From an uncultured Exiguobacterium sp. (GTDB taxonomy: Bacteria > Bacillota > Bacilli > Exiguobacteriales > Exiguobacteriaceae), in the NCBI GenBank assembly GCA_913775715.1, contig CAJYMC010000007.1, positions 1,488,001 through 1,552,000 of the forward strand: a stretch of 64,000 bases of DNA. The letters are read 5' to 3'. Under the pieces are notes generated by a model. The model made no database searches and had not been told where the DNA came from. It saw nothing but the letters and a program-made list of their open reading frames with translations. Numbering within the stretch: the stretch's first letter is position 1; each line of letters opens with the position of its first letter. Made by a program: the position numbers and the translations under genes. Below, one piece after another: positions 1 through 9,437 of this stretch.

Positions 1-456
1 ATAGGTAAACCCTTTGATATGCGGAGCAATTCCCACTTCTCGCAGTGTCGTACCGACTCTTAAGTCAATCGTTTCGACGATCGGTGCTTGTCCTTGATGC
101 GTCACGAGACGAATTTTTTGAACGAGCTGATCCATGCTGAACGGTTTAAGTAAGAAGTATGATGCTCCGAGGGTGACCGCTTGTTGTGAGACCTCATCCT
201 TACCGAAGGCGCTCAACATGATGACAGCAGGATTCTTCTTTTTCTTCATCAACTCTTCAAGGACACCCAGCCCATCTAAATGAGGCATGATGATGTCGAG
301 GAGCAATACATCCACTTCATGTTCTTTCATGCGTTCGAGACAACTCTCGCCGTTGTAGGCGACGCAAACGACTTCCATGTCTTCTTGCGCAGAGATATGT
401 TGGCGAATCAGTTCGACCATTTCGCGATTATCATCTGCTATCCCGACTTTAATCAA
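1..456 (-). CDS. spo0A: Stage 0 sporulation response regulator Spo0A (3' part outside window)
   Basis: The visible 152 codons form a complete CheY-like receiver domain followed by the start of the Spo0A output domain. The acidic pair is D8/D9 in IADDN, the likely phosphoacceptor is D54 in LLLDIIMPHLDG, and the conserved lysine lies in LLKPFSM. The last visible residues, GIAPHIKGFTY, match the opening of the Spo0A DNA-binding domain (GVPAHIKGY in Bacillus). The start is TTG, with a GGGGTG purine run 7 bases upstream. Only 3 bases separate it from the recN stop, so it is likely co-transcribed with recN. In Bacillus the protein is the phosphorelay-controlled master regulator of sporulation, biofilm and stationary phase. 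SpoIVB, normally between recN and spo0A, is absent here. The C-terminal DNA-binding domain lies beyond the left edge, so its integrity cannot be judged. Confidence 0.88.
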   Translation of the reverse strand, partial: MIKVGIADDNREMVELIRQHISAQEDMEVVCVAYNGESCLERMKEHEVDVLLLDIIMPHLDGLGVLEELMKKKKNPAVIMLSAFGKDEVSQQAVTLGASYFLLKPFSMDQLVQKIRLVTHQGQAPIVETIDLRVGTTLREVGIAPHIKGFTY

Positions 457-459
457 TCC

Positions 460-2166
460 TTACACCCCATTTTTAAGCGATTCTTTCATCGTCTTCGCCT
501 GATCCATCAATTCCTCGGCATGACGTAACGTCAAATCCGTCATATGCGCGCCGGAGATCATCCGTCCGAGTTCATTCCCTCGATCTGCTTGAGACAAGAC
601 GTTGACTTGGGTCGTCGTACGATCCGTCTCCTCAATCTTCCGAATATAGAGATGTTGATCGGCCATCGAAGCGACTTGTGGTAAGTGCGTGATACATAGC
701 ACTTGTCCGTCTACTGATAAACGATAGATCTTTTCAGCCATCGCTTGGGCGACACGACCCGAGACACCTGTATCGACTTCATCGAAGATAATCGAGGCGA
801 CCCCGACCGAGCGCGAGAAAATCGACTTCAGTCCGAGCATGATACGGGATAATTCCCCACCCGATGCGACTTTTCCGAGCGACTTGAACGGCTCGCCCGC
901 ATTCGTCATGATGAAGAACTCCACTTGGTCGATCCCGTTCTTGCGCAGCGTCGGCGTTTTTCCATCTTGAAGAAAACGAATCTCAAACCGCGCTTTCTCC
1001 ATGTAGAGCTCACGCAACTCCAGATGAATCGCTTCGCTTAATTGAACGGCCGCTTTTCGCCGTTGTTGCGAGAGACGACCACCAATCTCAAACAATTCGC
1101 CTTCGAGCTGTTCGACTTCGGCTTTTAAGCGCTCAATCCGTTCATCTCGATTCGTCATCGTATCAAGTTCAACTCGAATTTTCTCACCGTATGCAATGAC
1201 TTCCTCGATCGTCGCCCCGTATTTTCGTTTCAGTTGTTGGAAGACGGATAAACGTTGTTCAATCTCATCGAGACGATTGGAATCGAACTCAAGTGTTTCA
1301 AGTTGATCTCGAATCGCATACCCGACTTCTTCGAGTCCATAAAAAGCGCTTGCGATCGCGTCACTCTGCTGCGAAAACTGTTCGTCGATACTTGACGCTT
1401 GCTGTAGTTCACGCATCGCGTCTCCGACAGAGTCGATACCGCGCATCTCATCATGCAAAGCATCGTACGCTGTCTTCAGTGACGCATATAGCTTCTCGAA
1501 ATTCGCGAGACGATTCCGCTCGACAAGCAACTCATCTTCCTCATGCGCCCGAAGTTTTGCGCCTTCAATCTCTTCTGTCTGAAATGATAACAAATCAATC
1601 CGTTGTGCAAGTTCCTGCTCACTTTGCGCGAGCGATTGCAAAGCCGTCCGTTTTTCTTCATACGCTTGGTAACCGGACTGGTAGGCTTGAAGAAGCGGCG
1701 CAATTGCCTCTTGCGCGAAGTCATCGAGAATCGCTTGATGATACGTACTGTCCATTAAATGCTGATGTTCATGTTGCCCGTGCATATCGACAAGGACACG
1801 CCCGAACTCACGTAAGATCGTCAGTGTGACCAGCTTATTGTTGACGCGACAGACACTTTTCCCGGTCGCGAACAGATCACGTCGCAAGATGATCAATCCA
1901 TCTTCGATATCGATACCATACTCTTCTGCGAGATCATAGACGAGATGGTCGTCCTCAATCAGAAACAACCCCTCTAGTTCCGCCCGATCTTCCCCGTATC
2001 GAACGAATTCTGCGGATCCACGTCCACCAATCAATAATCCGATCGCGTCGAGAACGATCGATTTACCGGCACCTGTTTCCCCAGTCAAGACGGTCATTCC
2101 TTTTTTAAAGTCGATCTGTAGCTCGTCAATGATCGCAAATTGTTTGATCGATAATTCAGCTAGCAT
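460..2166 (-). CDS. recN: DNA repair protein RecN
   Basis: SMC-like ATPase that acts early at DNA double-strand breaks and tethers ends for recombination. The 568-residue length is normal for the family. The N-terminal half-ATPase has the P-loop GETGAGKS at about residues 29-36. Long coiled-coil stretches follow (roughly 150-370, rich in E/Q/L). The C-terminal half carries the signature-like VASGGELSRIMLGLK and the Walker B region IIFDEVDTGVSG. It lies 12 bases downstream of argR and almost abuts spo0A, which is the Bacillus order argR-recN-(spoIVB)-spo0A. Confidence 0.95.
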   Translation of the reverse strand: MLAELSIKQFAIIDELQIDFKKGMTVLTGETGAGKSIVLDAIGLLIGGRGSAEFVRYGEDRAELEGLFLIEDDHLVYDLAEEYGIDIEDGLIILRRDLFATGKSVCRVNNKLVTLTILREFGRVLVDMHGQHEHQHLMDSTYHQAILDDFAQEAIAPLLQAYQSGYQAYEEKRTALQSLAQSEQELAQRIDLLSFQTEEIEGAKLRAHEEDELLVERNRLANFEKLYASLKTAYDALHDEMRGIDSVGDAMRELQQASSIDEQFSQQSDAIASAFYGLEEVGYAIRDQLETLEFDSNRLDEIEQRLSVFQQLKRKYGATIEEVIAYGEKIRVELDTMTNRDERIERLKAEVEQLEGELFEIGGRLSQQRRKAAVQLSEAIHLELRELYMEKARFEIRFLQDGKTPTLRKNGIDQVEFFIMTNAGEPFKSLGKVASGGELSRIMLGLKSIFSRSVGVASIIFDEVDTGVSGRVAQAMAEKIYRLSVDGQVLCITHLPQVASMADQHLYIRKIEETDRTTTQVNVLSQADRGNELGRMISGAHMTDLTLRHAEELMDQAKTMKESLKNGV

Positions 2167-2178
2167 CCTGTCAACTCC

Positions 2179-2628
2179 TTACAGCATTTCTAAAATTCGT
2201 TCCGTCACTTCTTTCGCTTGTTCCTCACTTCGTGCGATCAATAGGATCGTATCGTCCCCACACACCGTCCCAAGCAGTTCGTTCCAGCTCAAATGGTCCA
2301 GTAAGACAGCGACTGCGTTCGCATTTCCCGGCAGGACATGCATGACAATCAGATTTTGAGCAGAATCAATCGAGATGAAGCTATCCCCGAGCAGACGCCG
2401 CAATTTCCCGAGTGGGTTGAAGCGTTGGTCGGCGGGTAAGCTGTATTTATAACGTCCATCATTCAACGGGACTTTGACGAGATGGAGTTCCTTAATATCT
2501 CGTGATACCGTTGCCTGTGTCACCTTATATCCTGCATTCCGTAATTCCTCTACCAATTCATCCTGGGTTTCTACTTCTGATTGGGTGATGATCTCCCGAA
2601 TCTTAATCAACCGTTGCCCCTTTGTCAT
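2179..2628 (-). CDS. argR: Arginine repressor ArgR/AhrC
   Basis: A 149-residue arginine-sensing transcription factor. It is known to represses arginine biosynthesis and activate catabolism as an arginine-bound hexamer. The N-terminal winged helix begins [16 protein letters not shown] and continues with [17 protein letters not shown]. The C-terminal oligomerisation/arginine-binding domain contains [11 protein letters not shown], the conserved GDD motif. A GGTGCAGGGATG-type ribosome site precedes the ATG. It sits between tlyA and recN as in Bacillus. Confidence 0.95.
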   Translation of the reverse strand: MTKGQRLIKIREIITQSEVETQDELVEELRNAGYKVTQATVSRDIKELHLVKVPLNDGRYKYSLPADQRFNPLGKLRRLLGDSFISIDSAQNLIVMHVLPGNANAVAVLLDHLSWNELLGTVCGDDTILLIARSEEQAKEVTERILEML

Positions 2629-2738
2629 CCCTGCACCTCACAGTATTCTTCGATGTTACTATTGTAATCCAATAAATCATTAAAAGTCCACGTTTGCCAT
2701 TTTATTATACGGTTTTCATCGCTCCGAACAACAAGGAA

Positions 2739-2763
2739 GACGGACCCATAAACCGGATCCGTC
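2739..2763 (-). terminator. Possible terminator after tlyA
   Basis: Inverted repeat with 9-base arms, GACGGATCC and GGGTCCGTC (one non-canonical pair), 20 bases beyond the tlyA stop on the minus strand. The following tract is only moderately T-rich, so termination may be partial and argR could be read from upstream. Confidence 0.4.
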
Positions 2764-2782
2764 CTCGTTTTCATCTGTTCGT

Positions 2783-3589
2783 TTAAAGACTAGCATGTGC
2801 TTGCTTGACCGTCTCCGTCGCATCGACGGATGGATCAATCCCTGGTTGACCAAGGCGCGCATGCAACAAGAACTCGATGTTCCCCTCTCCACCGGTAATC
2901 GGTGAATAGTCGAGCTGCTTGACATAGAACCCTTGTTGAATGAAGAATTCGATCATCTCATCGAGCACTCGGACATGAATCCGTTCGTCACGCACGATAC
3001 CTTTTTTACCGATATCATCACGCCCCGCTTCGAATTGTGGTTTGACGAGCGCCATGACGTCTCCTCCTTCGACGAGGATCGTCGTCAGCGGTGGAAGCAT
3101 CAATCGTAACGAGATGAATGACACATCAATCGTCGCGAACTGTGGCGAGACAGGGAACATATCTGGTGTCGCATGCCGGAAGTTCGTTTTCTCCATCACT
3201 GTCACACGGTCATCCGAGCGAAGCTTCCAGTCCAGCTGATTGGAACCGACATCCAGCGCATACATATGTGCCGCTCCATTTTGTAAGGAGCAGTCGGTAA
3301 AACCACCCGTCGAAGATCCGATATCGAGACCCGTTTTACCCGTGACATCAAAATCGAATACTTGAAGTGCCTTTTCCATCTTGAAGCCTCCACGACCGAC
3401 ATAAGGCATCAACTGACCTTTGACGTGCAAATCGATATCGGACTTGACCTTTTCACCGGCCTTCTCCAATCGTTCTGTTCCGCTAAAGACCAGTCCAGCC
3501 ATGATCGACCGTTTCGCTTTTTCACGCGTTTCAAACAAACCGCGCTCGACGAGAAGAACGTCGAGGCGGATTTTCTTTACATTTTCCAT
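2783..3589 (-). CDS. tlyA: TlyA-family 23S rRNA (cytidine-2'-O)-methyltransferase / hemolysin-like protein
   Basis: A 268-residue protein with an N-terminal S4 RNA-binding domain (RLDVLLVERGLFETREKAKR, about residues 8-27) and a C-terminal FtsJ/RrmJ-type SAM methyltransferase domain. The SAM loop is GLDIGSSTGGFTDC, and ATIDVSFISL and LVKPQFE follow. Family members 2'-O-methylate ribosomal RNA; the hemolysin name is historical. It lies 6 bases downstream of dxs and upstream of argR, the same place as B. subtilis yqxC. The exact target nucleotide is not determinable from sequence. Confidence 0.9.
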   Translation of the reverse strand: MENVKKIRLDVLLVERGLFETREKAKRSIMAGLVFSGTERLEKAGEKVKSDIDLHVKGQLMPYVGRGGFKMEKALQVFDFDVTGKTGLDIGSSTGGFTDCSLQNGAAHMYALDVGSNQLDWKLRSDDRVTVMEKTNFRHATPDMFPVSPQFATIDVSFISLRLMLPPLTTILVEGGDVMALVKPQFEAGRDDIGKKGIVRDERIHVRVLDEMIEFFIQQGFYVKQLDYSPITGGEGNIEFLLHARLGQPGIDPSVDATETVKQAHASL

Positions 3590-3595
3590 GAATCG

Positions 3596-5482
3596 TCACA
3601 CACTCTGTTTCTTTCCTTGATTGACGAAAGCGCGTACTTCCTCTGCGATTTGTCCAGGTAATAATCCGATTTCTTCTAGTAACTCGTTGACACCGCCGTG
3701 CTCGATATACCAATCCGGAATACCAAAGCGTTTGACGCGCGGGAATGCTTCCTGCTCGTTCGCGTGCTCTAGGACTGCTGATCCGAAGCCACCTTTTAGA
3801 ACAGCTTCTTCGAGCGTCACGAGTGGAATGCCTTCTGCGTAAAGGGCGTTCAGCATCTTCTCATCAAGCGGTTTGATCGTCCGGGCATTAATGACACGAA
3901 CCGACAGTTCGCCTGCTAGGAGATCTGCGATTTTGAGTGCATCTTGCACTTGTGGTCCGAATGCAAGGATCGCGACATCTGTTCCTTCACGTTCAACTTC
4001 CCATGTATCAAGTGAAATTTCGTGCAATGTCTCGTCCATCGGTACACCGATTCCTTCTCCACGTGGGAAACGAACCGCGATTGGTCCTTCATATTTGACG
4101 GCAGAATAGAGCAAGTGTTGAAGTTCGTTCTCATCCTTCGCCATGACGATCCGAATATTCGGCACGTGACGCATAAAGGCGATATCGAAGACCCCTTGGT
4201 GTGTCTCTCCGTCCGCACCGACAAGTCCTGAACGGTCAATCGTAAACGTCACATCGAGATTTTGACGTGCCACGTCGTGAACGAGCTGATCGTATGCACG
4301 CTGGAAGAACGTAGAGTAGATCGATACGACAGGTTTCATCCCTTGCGTCGCTTGACCTGCCGCGAACGTCACAGCATGTTGTTCTGCAATCCCGACGTCA
4401 AACATCCGCTCAGGGAATTCTTTTTCAAAACAATCAAGTTTTGAACCGACACTCATCGCTGGTGTGATCAATGTCAGCTTTTCATCATCGCGTGCCATCT
4501 TCGTCAAGGTATCCGCTACCGTAAAGGAATAACTTGGTGCTTTTGATTTCCCTTTGATGACTTCGCCGGACTCCATCTTGTATGGTCCAAGACCGTGCCA
4601 TGTGCCGACCCCATCAAACTCTGCCGGACGATAGCCTTTCCCTTTTTTCGTGATGACATGAAGCAGGACAGGTCCTTCTTCTTTTTTCACGTAATTGAGC
4701 TGTTCAATCAAATCATTGAGGTCGTGTCCATCGACCGGACCGTAATAGTTAAAGCCAAGTTCTTCGAAGAACATCCCAGGAACAAGCGCTCCCTTGACGG
4801 CTTCCTTCAATTTCTCGCTTCCTTTTTCAAGACGTCCGCCAATGACCGGAATTTTTTTGATCAACGCTTCGAGCTCGTCTTGCGCAAAGCGTACTTTACG
4901 CGATGAACGAATCCGTCCAAGCATTTGATGCATCGCCCCAACGTTAGGTGCAATCGACATCTCGTTATCGTTCAAGATGACGATGACGTTTTGTTGCTCT
5001 GCTCCGATGTGATTCAATGCTTCGAGGGCCATACCGCCTGTCAATGCCCCGTCACCGATGATCGCGACCGCACGGTCATCCTTACCGCTCAATTCGTTTG
5101 AAACAGCGATCCCCATTGCTGCTGACAAGGACGTCGAACTGTGCCCTGTCTCCCAGACGTCATGCACACTTTCATTGCGTTTCGGGAATCCACAGAGTCC
5201 TTTGTGCTGACGGAGCGTGTCAAACTGGCTCGCGCGTCCTGTCAAAATCTTATGCACGTAGGCTTGGTGTCCGACGTCCCAGACGAACTTGTCATTCGGG
5301 CTGTCGAATTCACGATGCAACGCAAGCGTCAACTCGACGACACCAAGGTTCGGTGCCAAGTGTCCACCTGTAGTCGCTAATTCTTCAATCAAAAAGCGTC
5401 GAATATCGCCTGCGAGTACTTCGAGTTCGGAGACCGACATACGCTTTAAAAATGACGGATCCTGTATTTCTGTCAATTTCAT
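3596..5482 (-). CDS. dxs: 1-deoxy-D-xylulose-5-phosphate synthase
   Basis: First enzyme of the MEP isoprenoid pathway: it condenses pyruvate and glyceraldehyde 3-phosphate using thiamine diphosphate. At 628 residues it is typical in length. The TPP-binding motif is [16 protein letters not shown], with a downstream N for the metal (ILNDNEMSI). The transketolase central domain contains [18 protein letters not shown]. It is followed closely by tlyA and preceded by ispA, which has its own terminator, so dxs probably starts a new transcript. ispG, a later step of the same pathway, is at 51117. Confidence 0.97.
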   Translation of the reverse strand: MKLTEIQDPSFLKRMSVSELEVLAGDIRRFLIEELATTGGHLAPNLGVVELTLALHREFDSPNDKFVWDVGHQAYVHKILTGRASQFDTLRQHKGLCGFPKRNESVHDVWETGHSSTSLSAAMGIAVSNELSGKDDRAVAIIGDGALTGGMALEALNHIGAEQQNVIVILNDNEMSIAPNVGAMHQMLGRIRSSRKVRFAQDELEALIKKIPVIGGRLEKGSEKLKEAVKGALVPGMFFEELGFNYYGPVDGHDLNDLIEQLNYVKKEEGPVLLHVITKKGKGYRPAEFDGVGTWHGLGPYKMESGEVIKGKSKAPSYSFTVADTLTKMARDDEKLTLITPAMSVGSKLDCFEKEFPERMFDVGIAEQHAVTFAAGQATQGMKPVVSIYSTFFQRAYDQLVHDVARQNLDVTFTIDRSGLVGADGETHQGVFDIAFMRHVPNIRIVMAKDENELQHLLYSAVKYEGPIAVRFPRGEGIGVPMDETLHEISLDTWEVEREGTDVAILAFGPQVQDALKIADLLAGELSVRVINARTIKPLDEKMLNALYAEGIPLVTLEEAVLKGGFGSAVLEHANEQEAFPRVKRFGIPDWYIEHGGVNELLEEIGLLPGQIAEEVRAFVNQGKKQSV

Positions 5483-5512
5483 ACCTTACCGCCTCTTTTC
5501 CTTACAATCTTA

Positions 5513-5528
5513 TAGGGTTTGTACCCTA
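5513..5528. promoter_or_regulatory. Small palindrome upstream of dxs
   Basis: A perfect inverted repeat TAGGGT-N4-ACCCTA (read on the minus strand) lies 31 bases upstream of the dxs start, just downstream of A/T-rich promoter-like sequence. It could be an operator or a short leader hairpin. No known regulator is recognised. Confidence 0.3.
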
Positions 5529-5570
5529 CATTGTACTAGAACAATCTATCGAGCGCCATTGTCAGCATAG

Positions 5571-5596
5571 AAAAAGACGACGCACGATGCGTCGTC
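5571..5596 (-). terminator. Rho-independent terminator after ispA
   Basis: Perfect 9-bp stem GACGACGCA/TGCGTCGTC with a 3-base loop, followed on the minus strand by five T residues. It begins 4 bases past the ispA stop and separates the xse-ispA unit from dxs. Confidence 0.85.
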
Positions 5597-5600
5597 CTGC

Positions 5601-6470
5601 TTAATGGTCACGCTTGACCACGAAGTCTAGCAGTTCCTTAAGTGTCGTCGCTTCGACCGATAATGCCTCAATCGCCTGTTCCGCTGCTTCCACCTGAGCC
5701 GTCAGTGCACGTTTCGCACCTTCAAGACCAAGAAGTTTCGGATACGTCGCTTTTTCATTTCCTTCATCGCTACCAACCGGCTTACCGATCTTTTCAGCAT
5801 CTCCTGTCACGTCTAAGATGTCATCTTGAATTTGAAACGCAATTCCAAGATGACGACCATATTGGTGAAGGTGTTCAAGATCAGTCGGACTGACCGCGGC
5901 AAGCAATCCACCCGCTTCGACCGCAAAGACGAGAAGCGCTCCTGTTTTGCGGCGATGAATCGATTCCAGTTCCGCTACGTCACTGATGCCGCCACGCTCA
6001 CCGAGCATATCATCCAGTTGTCCGCCGACCATTCCTGAAGCTCCCGCTGCAGTTGCCAATCGTTCGACAAGTGCAAGCTTCACTTCGGGCGAAACCGGTG
6101 TCTCGAGGAGGCAGCTGAATGCGTTCGTGAGCAAGGCATCTCCTGCTAAAATCGCTGTCGCTTCATCAAAAGCGATATGATTCGTCGGGCGCCCTCGACG
6201 AAGATCATCATCGTCCATTGCTGGAAGGTCATCGTGAATCAGTGAATATGTATGAATCATCTCAAGTGCCGCAGCAGTCGCATCTCCTTTTGAGCGATCA
6301 ATTGAGAAAGCATCGAGTACGGCATAAATCAATGCGGGACGAATCCGTTTTCCACCAGCATCGAGTGAATACCGCATTGAGTCACGTAAACGGTCCGGTG
6401 CATCGAGTCGCTCCATGAACTCCGCCATTTTGTTTTCGACTTGTGTCTTCCATTCATGCAAGGCAATCAT
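5601..6470 (-). CDS. ispA: Polyprenyl (farnesyl/geranyl) diphosphate synthase
   Basis: Trans-prenyltransferase of 289 residues that condenses IPP with allylic diphosphates to give GPP/FPP for later isoprenoids. The first aspartate-rich motif is DDLPAMDDDDLRRG, with the long spacing typical of bacterial FPP synthases. The second is QDDILDVTGD, followed by GKPVGSDEGNEKATY. The start overlaps the xseB stop by 4 bases (ATGA-type coupling), the usual Bacillus arrangement xseA-xseB-ispA-dxs. Chain length is inferred from family resemblance. Confidence 0.93.
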   Translation of the reverse strand: MIALHEWKTQVENKMAEFMERLDAPDRLRDSMRYSLDAGGKRIRPALIYAVLDAFSIDRSKGDATAAALEMIHTYSLIHDDLPAMDDDDLRRGRPTNHIAFDEATAILAGDALLTNAFSCLLETPVSPEVKLALVERLATAAGASGMVGGQLDDMLGERGGISDVAELESIHRRKTGALLVFAVEAGGLLAAVSPTDLEHLHQYGRHLGIAFQIQDDILDVTGDAEKIGKPVGSDEGNEKATYPKLLGLEGAKRALTAQVEAAEQAIEALSVEATTLKELLDFVVKRDH

Positions 6471-6688
6471 TGTGCTCCTCCTTTTTCCCGTAGCGTACCA
6501 TCTTGCTCCAGGATTTGATCGAGTTTTTTCTCAGCAACCGATAACTTCCCTTGGCAAAGAGCTGTCAGTTTGACGCCCTCTTCATAAAGAGCCATCGCTT
6601 GTTCCAGAGGAGCTTCCCCCTCTTCGAGTAATGTGACGATCTCTTCTAGTCGTTCCAATGCTTCTTCAAAAGATTGTTCCGTCTCCAT
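6467..6688 (-). CDS. xseB: Exodeoxyribonuclease VII small subunit
   Basis: A 73-residue protein matching XseB in length and pattern: SFEEALERLEEIVTLLEEGE followed by PLEQAMALYEEGVKLTALCQ and a heptad-like tail. It is the regulatory/structural partner of XseA in the single-strand-specific exonuclease VII. The gene is 2 bases downstream of xseA and overlaps ispA. Confidence 0.93.
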   Translation of the reverse strand: METEQSFEEALERLEEIVTLLEEGEAPLEQAMALYEEGVKLTALCQGKLSVAEKKLDQILEQDGTLREKGGAQ

Positions 6689-6690
6689 TC

Positions 6691-8013
6691 TTACTCCCCA
6701 TCCTCTCGTTTGGCACGAATCGTTCCATCATGGAATCGGATATCGAACGAAGACGCTGTCAATGCCTTCGCGGAACGGACGATTTGCCCATCCTGTTCGA
6801 CATACGTATAGCCGCGCATCAGGACATGCGTCGGACTGACAGAGTCGAGTCGCGCGAGCACATGACGCACCTGTTGTTGTTTCGAATTCAAAAGCCGACG
6901 CACGCTTTCGAGTCGACGCCGTGACTGTTCAATCGTTATCCGTTGTTGTGCGAATCGATCACGCACAGGTACTCGCATTAAGCGTGTGTCAAGACGCTCC
7001 ACCTGCTGTCGGTTTTGAGTCACGATATGCTGCATCTCTTTTTGGAGCAACATTTCGGTCCGGTCCAATTGTTCTTGCTTCAGTCCAAGTAAGACGCGTG
7101 GCGATTTCAGACCGTAGCTTGCAGCTAGACGCGTCACTTGCTCCTGCTTACTTTTAAGGAGTTGTGCATACGTTCGTTCTAAACGACGCTTTACATCCTG
7201 TACCCGTCGAGTGAGTGCCTCTGCTTCCGGAGTGACGAGTTCTGCCGCTGCCGTTGGTGTAGCCGCACGAACGTCGGCGACGAAATCACTGATCGTAAAA
7301 TCCGTTTCGTGACCAACAGCAGAGACGATCGGAATGCGTGATTCAAACACGGCAGTCACGACAGACATTTCATTAAATGCCCACAGCTCCTCAATCGAAC
7401 CACCACCACGACCAATGATCAACACATCACAGGCAGCATGCTCATTCATCAGCTGAATGGCACGACTGATTTGTGGTGCCGCGTCCGCTCCCTGTACAAG
7501 GACCGGGGCAAAGACGATGGCCGCTTGCGGGTAACGGCGCCGGAGTGTCGTTGCGATATCATGAAGCGCTGCTCCTTTTGGCGACGTGATGATCCCGATG
7601 CGCTCTGGAAAAGCTGGCAACGATTGTTTGATGGCTGGATCAAACCAACCACGCTCTTCAAGATCCACCTTCAAGCGTGAGAACGCCTCATATAGCGCTC
7701 CTACGCCATCTTCCGTCATCCGTTCGACATAGAGTTGCATCTCTCCAGAAGAGACGTAAACGGATAAGCGTGCGGTGACGACGACACGCATACCATCGCG
7801 AACGTCTGCTTTGACTCGACTCGCATCCCGGGCAAACATGACGGCTTTCATCCGTGACTGCTCGTCCTTTAACGTAAAATAAAGGTGACCGGAAGAGTGT
7901 CGTTTAAAGTTCGACACTTCTCCCACCACCTGGACTTGTTGCAGAAGGGCGTCGCCTTCTAGTTCACGTTTGACATAGTGGACTAAATCGGAAACGTGAA
8001 GAGGTTCGCTCAT
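6691..8013 (-). CDS. xseA: Exodeoxyribonuclease VII large subunit
   Basis: Catalytic subunit of exonuclease VII, 440 residues. The N-terminal OB-fold nucleic-acid-binding domain spans about residues 1-105 (VVGEVSNFKRHSSGHLYFTLKD). The nuclease core contains IGIITSPKGAALHDI, IIGRGGGSIEELWAFN and SAVGHETDFTISDFVADVRA. A long coiled-coil region follows at about 260-380. The start overlaps folD by 4 bases, so translation is probably coupled. Confidence 0.96.
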   Translation of the reverse strand: MSEPLHVSDLVHYVKRELEGDALLQQVQVVGEVSNFKRHSSGHLYFTLKDEQSRMKAVMFARDASRVKADVRDGMRVVVTARLSVYVSSGEMQLYVERMTEDGVGALYEAFSRLKVDLEERGWFDPAIKQSLPAFPERIGIITSPKGAALHDIATTLRRRYPQAAIVFAPVLVQGADAAPQISRAIQLMNEHAACDVLIIGRGGGSIEELWAFNEMSVVTAVFESRIPIVSAVGHETDFTISDFVADVRAATPTAAAELVTPEAEALTRRVQDVKRRLERTYAQLLKSKQEQVTRLAASYGLKSPRVLLGLKQEQLDRTEMLLQKEMQHIVTQNRQQVERLDTRLMRVPVRDRFAQQRITIEQSRRRLESVRRLLNSKQQQVRHVLARLDSVSPTHVLMRGYTYVEQDGQIVRSAKALTASSFDIRFHDGTIRAKREDGE

Positions 8014-8843
8014 TTCGCGGCCTCGATCGTATTATGCAGTAGCATCGTGATTGTCATCGGACCAACGCCACCCGGAACAGGTGTAATCATCGACGCAACA
8101 TCTTGTACCGTATCAAACTCAACATCACCGACGAGTTTGCCATCGACACGGTTGACACCAACGTCAATGACGACAGCATCCGGTTTCACCATATCGGCCG
8201 TAATCAGCTTCGGTACGCCGACTGCGACGATCAAGATATCCGCTTGTCGCGTCATCGCACCGAGATCTTTTGTCTTGGAATGACAATAGGAAACGGTAGC
8301 CGATTCATTCAAGAACAACATGCCGACGGGTTTACCGACGATTTGGCTACGACCGACGACAACGACGTGTTGACCGGCGATTGGTACATTCATCTCTTTG
8401 ACGAGATGAAGAATGCCGTTTGGTGTACACGGTAAAAACGTAGGTTCACCAATCATCATTTTCCCGACAGAGACAGGATGAAAACCATCGACGTCCTTTT
8501 CAGGAGAAATCGCAAAAATGACTTTACTCTCATCAATATGGTCAGGCAACGGCAATTGGACGAGAATCCCATGAACACTCGCATCAACGTTCAGACGTTC
8601 GATCAAGTGAAGAAGCTCTGATTCCGTTGTTTCTGCCGGCAGTCGGATCAACTCCGAATCCATGCCAATTTCCTTTGCCGCTTTTTCTTTACCACGTACA
8701 TAGGACTGACTAGCAGGATCTTCGCCAATCAGGATGACAGTCAATTGCGGTTGAATCCGCTGTTCTTTCAGACGTGCGACTTCTTCTTTCAGCTTCATAC
8801 GATATGAATGGGCTACCTGTTTTCCATCGATTACTACTGCCAT
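8010..8843 (-). CDS. folD: Bifunctional methylenetetrahydrofolate dehydrogenase/cyclohydrolase FolD
   Basis: Interconverts 5,10-methylene-THF, methenyl-THF and 10-formyl-THF with NADP. The protein is 277 residues from the chosen ATG (MAVVIDGKQ), which has GGGGGAG 9 bases upstream; the longer frame to 8876 has no comparable site. Motifs include SYVRGKEKAAKEIGMDS with the catalytic lysine, VQLPLPDHID, KDVDGFHP, the Rossmann motif VVGRSQIVGKPVG, and MITPVPGGVGPMT. It lies between nusB and xseA as in Bacillus. Confidence 0.96.
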   Translation of the reverse strand: MAVVIDGKQVAHSYRMKLKEEVARLKEQRIQPQLTVILIGEDPASQSYVRGKEKAAKEIGMDSELIRLPAETTESELLHLIERLNVDASVHGILVQLPLPDHIDESKVIFAISPEKDVDGFHPVSVGKMMIGEPTFLPCTPNGILHLVKEMNVPIAGQHVVVVGRSQIVGKPVGMLFLNESATVSYCHSKTKDLGAMTRQADILIVAVGVPKLITADMVKPDAVVIDVGVNRVDGKLVGDVEFDTVQDVASMITPVPGGVGPMTITMLLHNTIEAAK

Positions 8844-8912
8844 GATTTGTCCACTCCCCCAAAAAGTTCGATTCACTCTTCTGTCTGTTTGTCTCTATTC
8901 GATTTTATACGT

Positions 8913-9317
8913 TTATGAATTTTCTTTAACGACGCCTTGTGCGACCTTACCGAGAACACCGTTCACGATTTTCGTCGCTTCTTCGTCAGCGAACGCCTTC
9001 GTCAATTCGATGGCTTCGTTGATCGTCACTCGAACTGGAATGTTCGTTTCGAATAATAATTCGTAGACGGCTAAGCGAAGAATCGTCCGCTCGATATTTC
9101 CGAGTCGTTCGAATGACCAGTTGACCAGTGCTTCTCGGATGTGTTGGTCAATCGTTGCTTTGTTCGTCTCGACACCGTTCACCAATTGCTCGACGAATGT
9201 GTCATATTCCTTACCTTCTACCGCGAATTCAATGGCCTCTTGTGCAGTCAGATCCGAAAGCTCCATTTGGAACAAAGACTGGACTGCGAGTTCGCGTGCC
9301 ATGTGTCGTTTCATCAT
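8913..9317 (-). CDS. nusB: Transcription antitermination protein NusB
   Basis: A small all-helical RNA-binding factor that acts with NusE (S10) at boxA during rRNA transcription. From the chosen start (MMKRHMARELAVQSLFQMEL) the protein is 134 residues, matching the family. AAAGGAGC lies 10-12 bases upstream, while the longer frame to 9350 lacks a site. Conserved segments include RLGNIERTILRLAVYELLF and VTINEAIELTKAFADEEATK with FVNGVLG-type ending VNGVLGKVA. The Asp23-family gene yqhY, usually between accC and nusB in Bacillus, is absent. Confidence 0.94.
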   Translation of the reverse strand: MMKRHMARELAVQSLFQMELSDLTAQEAIEFAVEGKEYDTFVEQLVNGVETNKATIDQHIREALVNWSFERLGNIERTILRLAVYELLFETNIPVRVTINEAIELTKAFADEEATKIVNGVLGKVAQGVVKENS

Positions 9318-9395
9318 GATTTTGCGTGCTCCTTTTTTTGTCGTTCTCAATCAGTTAGTTTAGCACATTCCTCTTTTAAAAAACATAGAGAACGC

Positions 9396-9432
9396 CAAAA
9401 AAAGACGGGAGTTCGTCGCACAAACTCCCGTC
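9396..9432 (-). terminator. Rho-independent terminator of accBC
   Basis: Perfect 10-bp stem GACGGGAGTT/AACTCCCGTC with a 9-base loop and a seven-T tail on the minus strand, just past the accC stop. It separates accBC from nusB. Confidence 0.88.
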
Positions 9433-9437
9433 CTGAT

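Noticed and set aside
1293..1829. 178-codon open frame on the plus strand inside recN
   Set aside because: It is antisense to a well-supported RecN coding region, has no ribosome site and an Arg/Ser/His-rich composition typical of a shadow frame.
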